Source: Ditylenchus dipsaci (lineage: Eukaryota > Nematoda > Chromadorea > Rhabditida > Anguinidae). From it: a DNA stretch of 64,000 nt. The notes below the pieces were generated by a model. It saw only the letters and a list, made by a program, of their open reading frames with translations, searched no databases and was not told where the DNA came from. Made by a program: the position numbers and the translations under genes. Shown one piece after another: positions 63,110 through 64,000 of this stretch (positions are counted from its first letter, which is position 1; each line of letters starts with the position of its first letter). The stretch covers positions 62,001-126,000 of the forward strand of contig SADC01001214.1 of the NCBI GenBank assembly GCA_004194705.1, written 5' to 3'.

Positions 63110-64000
63110 ATTACGCATTACCATAGCGGCATTTGAAGATATTACCCTTGCAGATACAGATGTATAGTCTGATATTTGCGACTTAGCATTTCCACTACGA
63201 CATTCACGGTGCGACTCCAACAGATTTATCATTTCACAGCTTTGAAATTGCGTATTGTAATTTACAGACTATACATTTGAAAAGTTTGTACAGTCGACTC
63301 CCTTTGTAACGTAACCCCTCTATAACGAACTCCCTCTATAACGAATGATTTTTTTTTGGTTTAGTTGGATTCGCCCTTAATAAGGCCTCTACAACGGACT
63401 CCCTCTATAACTAACTCCCTCCATATCGAACACCTAAGACCGGTCCCCATGGTGTTCTCTATAGAGGGAGTCGACTGTATTCACATGTTGACATTAACAA
63501 ATACGACAATTGCAGATGCGACACTTGCATACTGATGTATGCAAACTCACATTCGCAGAATCGACATTTGCAGACTTATACGTTGCAGTAACGCGAAACT
63601 TGTAGCTTTTTCATAGAGATAGCAATATAAAAGTGAAATCAAATGTAAATGTCTTCCTTCCCGTTATAGAACACATCTCGGTCTGCAATTGTCTCATTTG
63701 CGGATGTGGGTCTGCAAAAGTCGGTCTGCAAATGTCGCATCTGTAAATATGGGTTTGAAAATTTTGCTCCAAAAGTGTTGCTTCCTCTGATAAATAGTCC
63801 ATTAATGTTGGTCTACAAATTTACAGACTCCAAATGTGGGGTATAAGTTTGTCCGATATGTAAAATTAGTGTCTGAAAATGTCTAGTTGCGAAATGTTGC
63901 AGCTGTTAATGTCGGAAAGTCTATGACGGTCATGTACTATCAATATGCAATTTTCCGTTTGCACGTTACGAGATGCAGATGACGGGCTGCAATAATAAGT
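63110..64000. repeat. Degenerate GACATTTGCAGAC satellite
   Basis: Roughly 15-16-bp units around GACATTTGCAGAC or its complement GTCTGCAAATGTCGCAT fill the window end. Orientation of the word changes between the left (63110-63640) and right (63670-64000) parts. Interrupted by a MITE at 63291-63477. Confidence 0.7.
63291..63477. mobile_element. TA-flanked Tigger-like MITE (CAGTCGACTCCCTTTGTAACG)
   Basis: CAGTCGACTCCCTTTGTAAC to GAGGGAGTCGACTG between TA dinucleotides; tandem ACTCCCTCTATAACGA words at both ends and a GACCGGTCCCCATGG block analogous to the GGACCGG..CCCCAGGGG block of the 34045 family. Confidence 0.88.

Overview
The window is eukaryotic, almost certainly from a small-bodied invertebrate animal. 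Conserved genes are cut into many short exons by introns of about 35-60 bp with GT...(T)nAG borders, and everything between and inside the genes is packed with nested DNA transposons, palindromic MITEs, foldback elements and minisatellites. I cannot name the species.

Host genes recognised from spliced translations: APMAP (adipocyte plasma membrane-associated protein, minus strand, 1833-4919, 3' part missing); ORC2 (minus, 28845-30058, conserved C-terminal part); COPZ, coatomer zeta (minus, 34970-38189, nearly complete); SMC3 cohesin ATPase (plus, 47309-54950, N- to C-terminus); NDUFAF7 / MidA-type mitochondrial methyltransferase (plus, 55250-62944, continuing past the window). A small unidentified membrane-protein gene lies on the minus strand at about 19074-19610. 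Transposon insertions sit inside introns of APMAP, COPZ, SMC3 and NDUFAF7.

The most unusual region is 5602-18951: one 13.35-kb hAT-type element bounded by CAGGGTTCG/CGAACCCTG ends and a perfect 8-bp target duplication (GCTCTTAC). Its transposase is a remnant split by a second hAT (6374-8731, duplication GTTTACTA). It carries an 8.2-kb cargo (about 8955-17200) encoding a UPF1-like SF1 helicase of about 1,160 residues, a serine-rich protein and smaller ORFs, all on the minus strand. The whole cargo, coding and spacer alike, is studded with the word CTGGT (ACCAG on the coding strand) about every 60 bp, far above chance and strongly strand-biased. Two later MITEs (11950-13549 and 15222-15631, each with its own 8-bp duplication) interrupt the helicase and lack the word. 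I know of no described element with this property.

Elsewhere there are a BED-finger hAT with a nearly full transposase (21373-24430) inserted in a Tigger-like MITE, a PIF/Harbinger element (24499-27903), a Tc1-like long palindrome (41466-43086), and many TA-flanked MITEs. A recurrent architecture is seen: each family ends in its own private short word repeated in tandem, inverted between the two ends. Several palindromic families with unrelated ends also share the same internal core.

Single-base frame breaks, several in homopolymers, occur in otherwise conserved genes, so uncorrected sequencing indels are likely and reading-frame damage should not be over-read as pseudogenisation.
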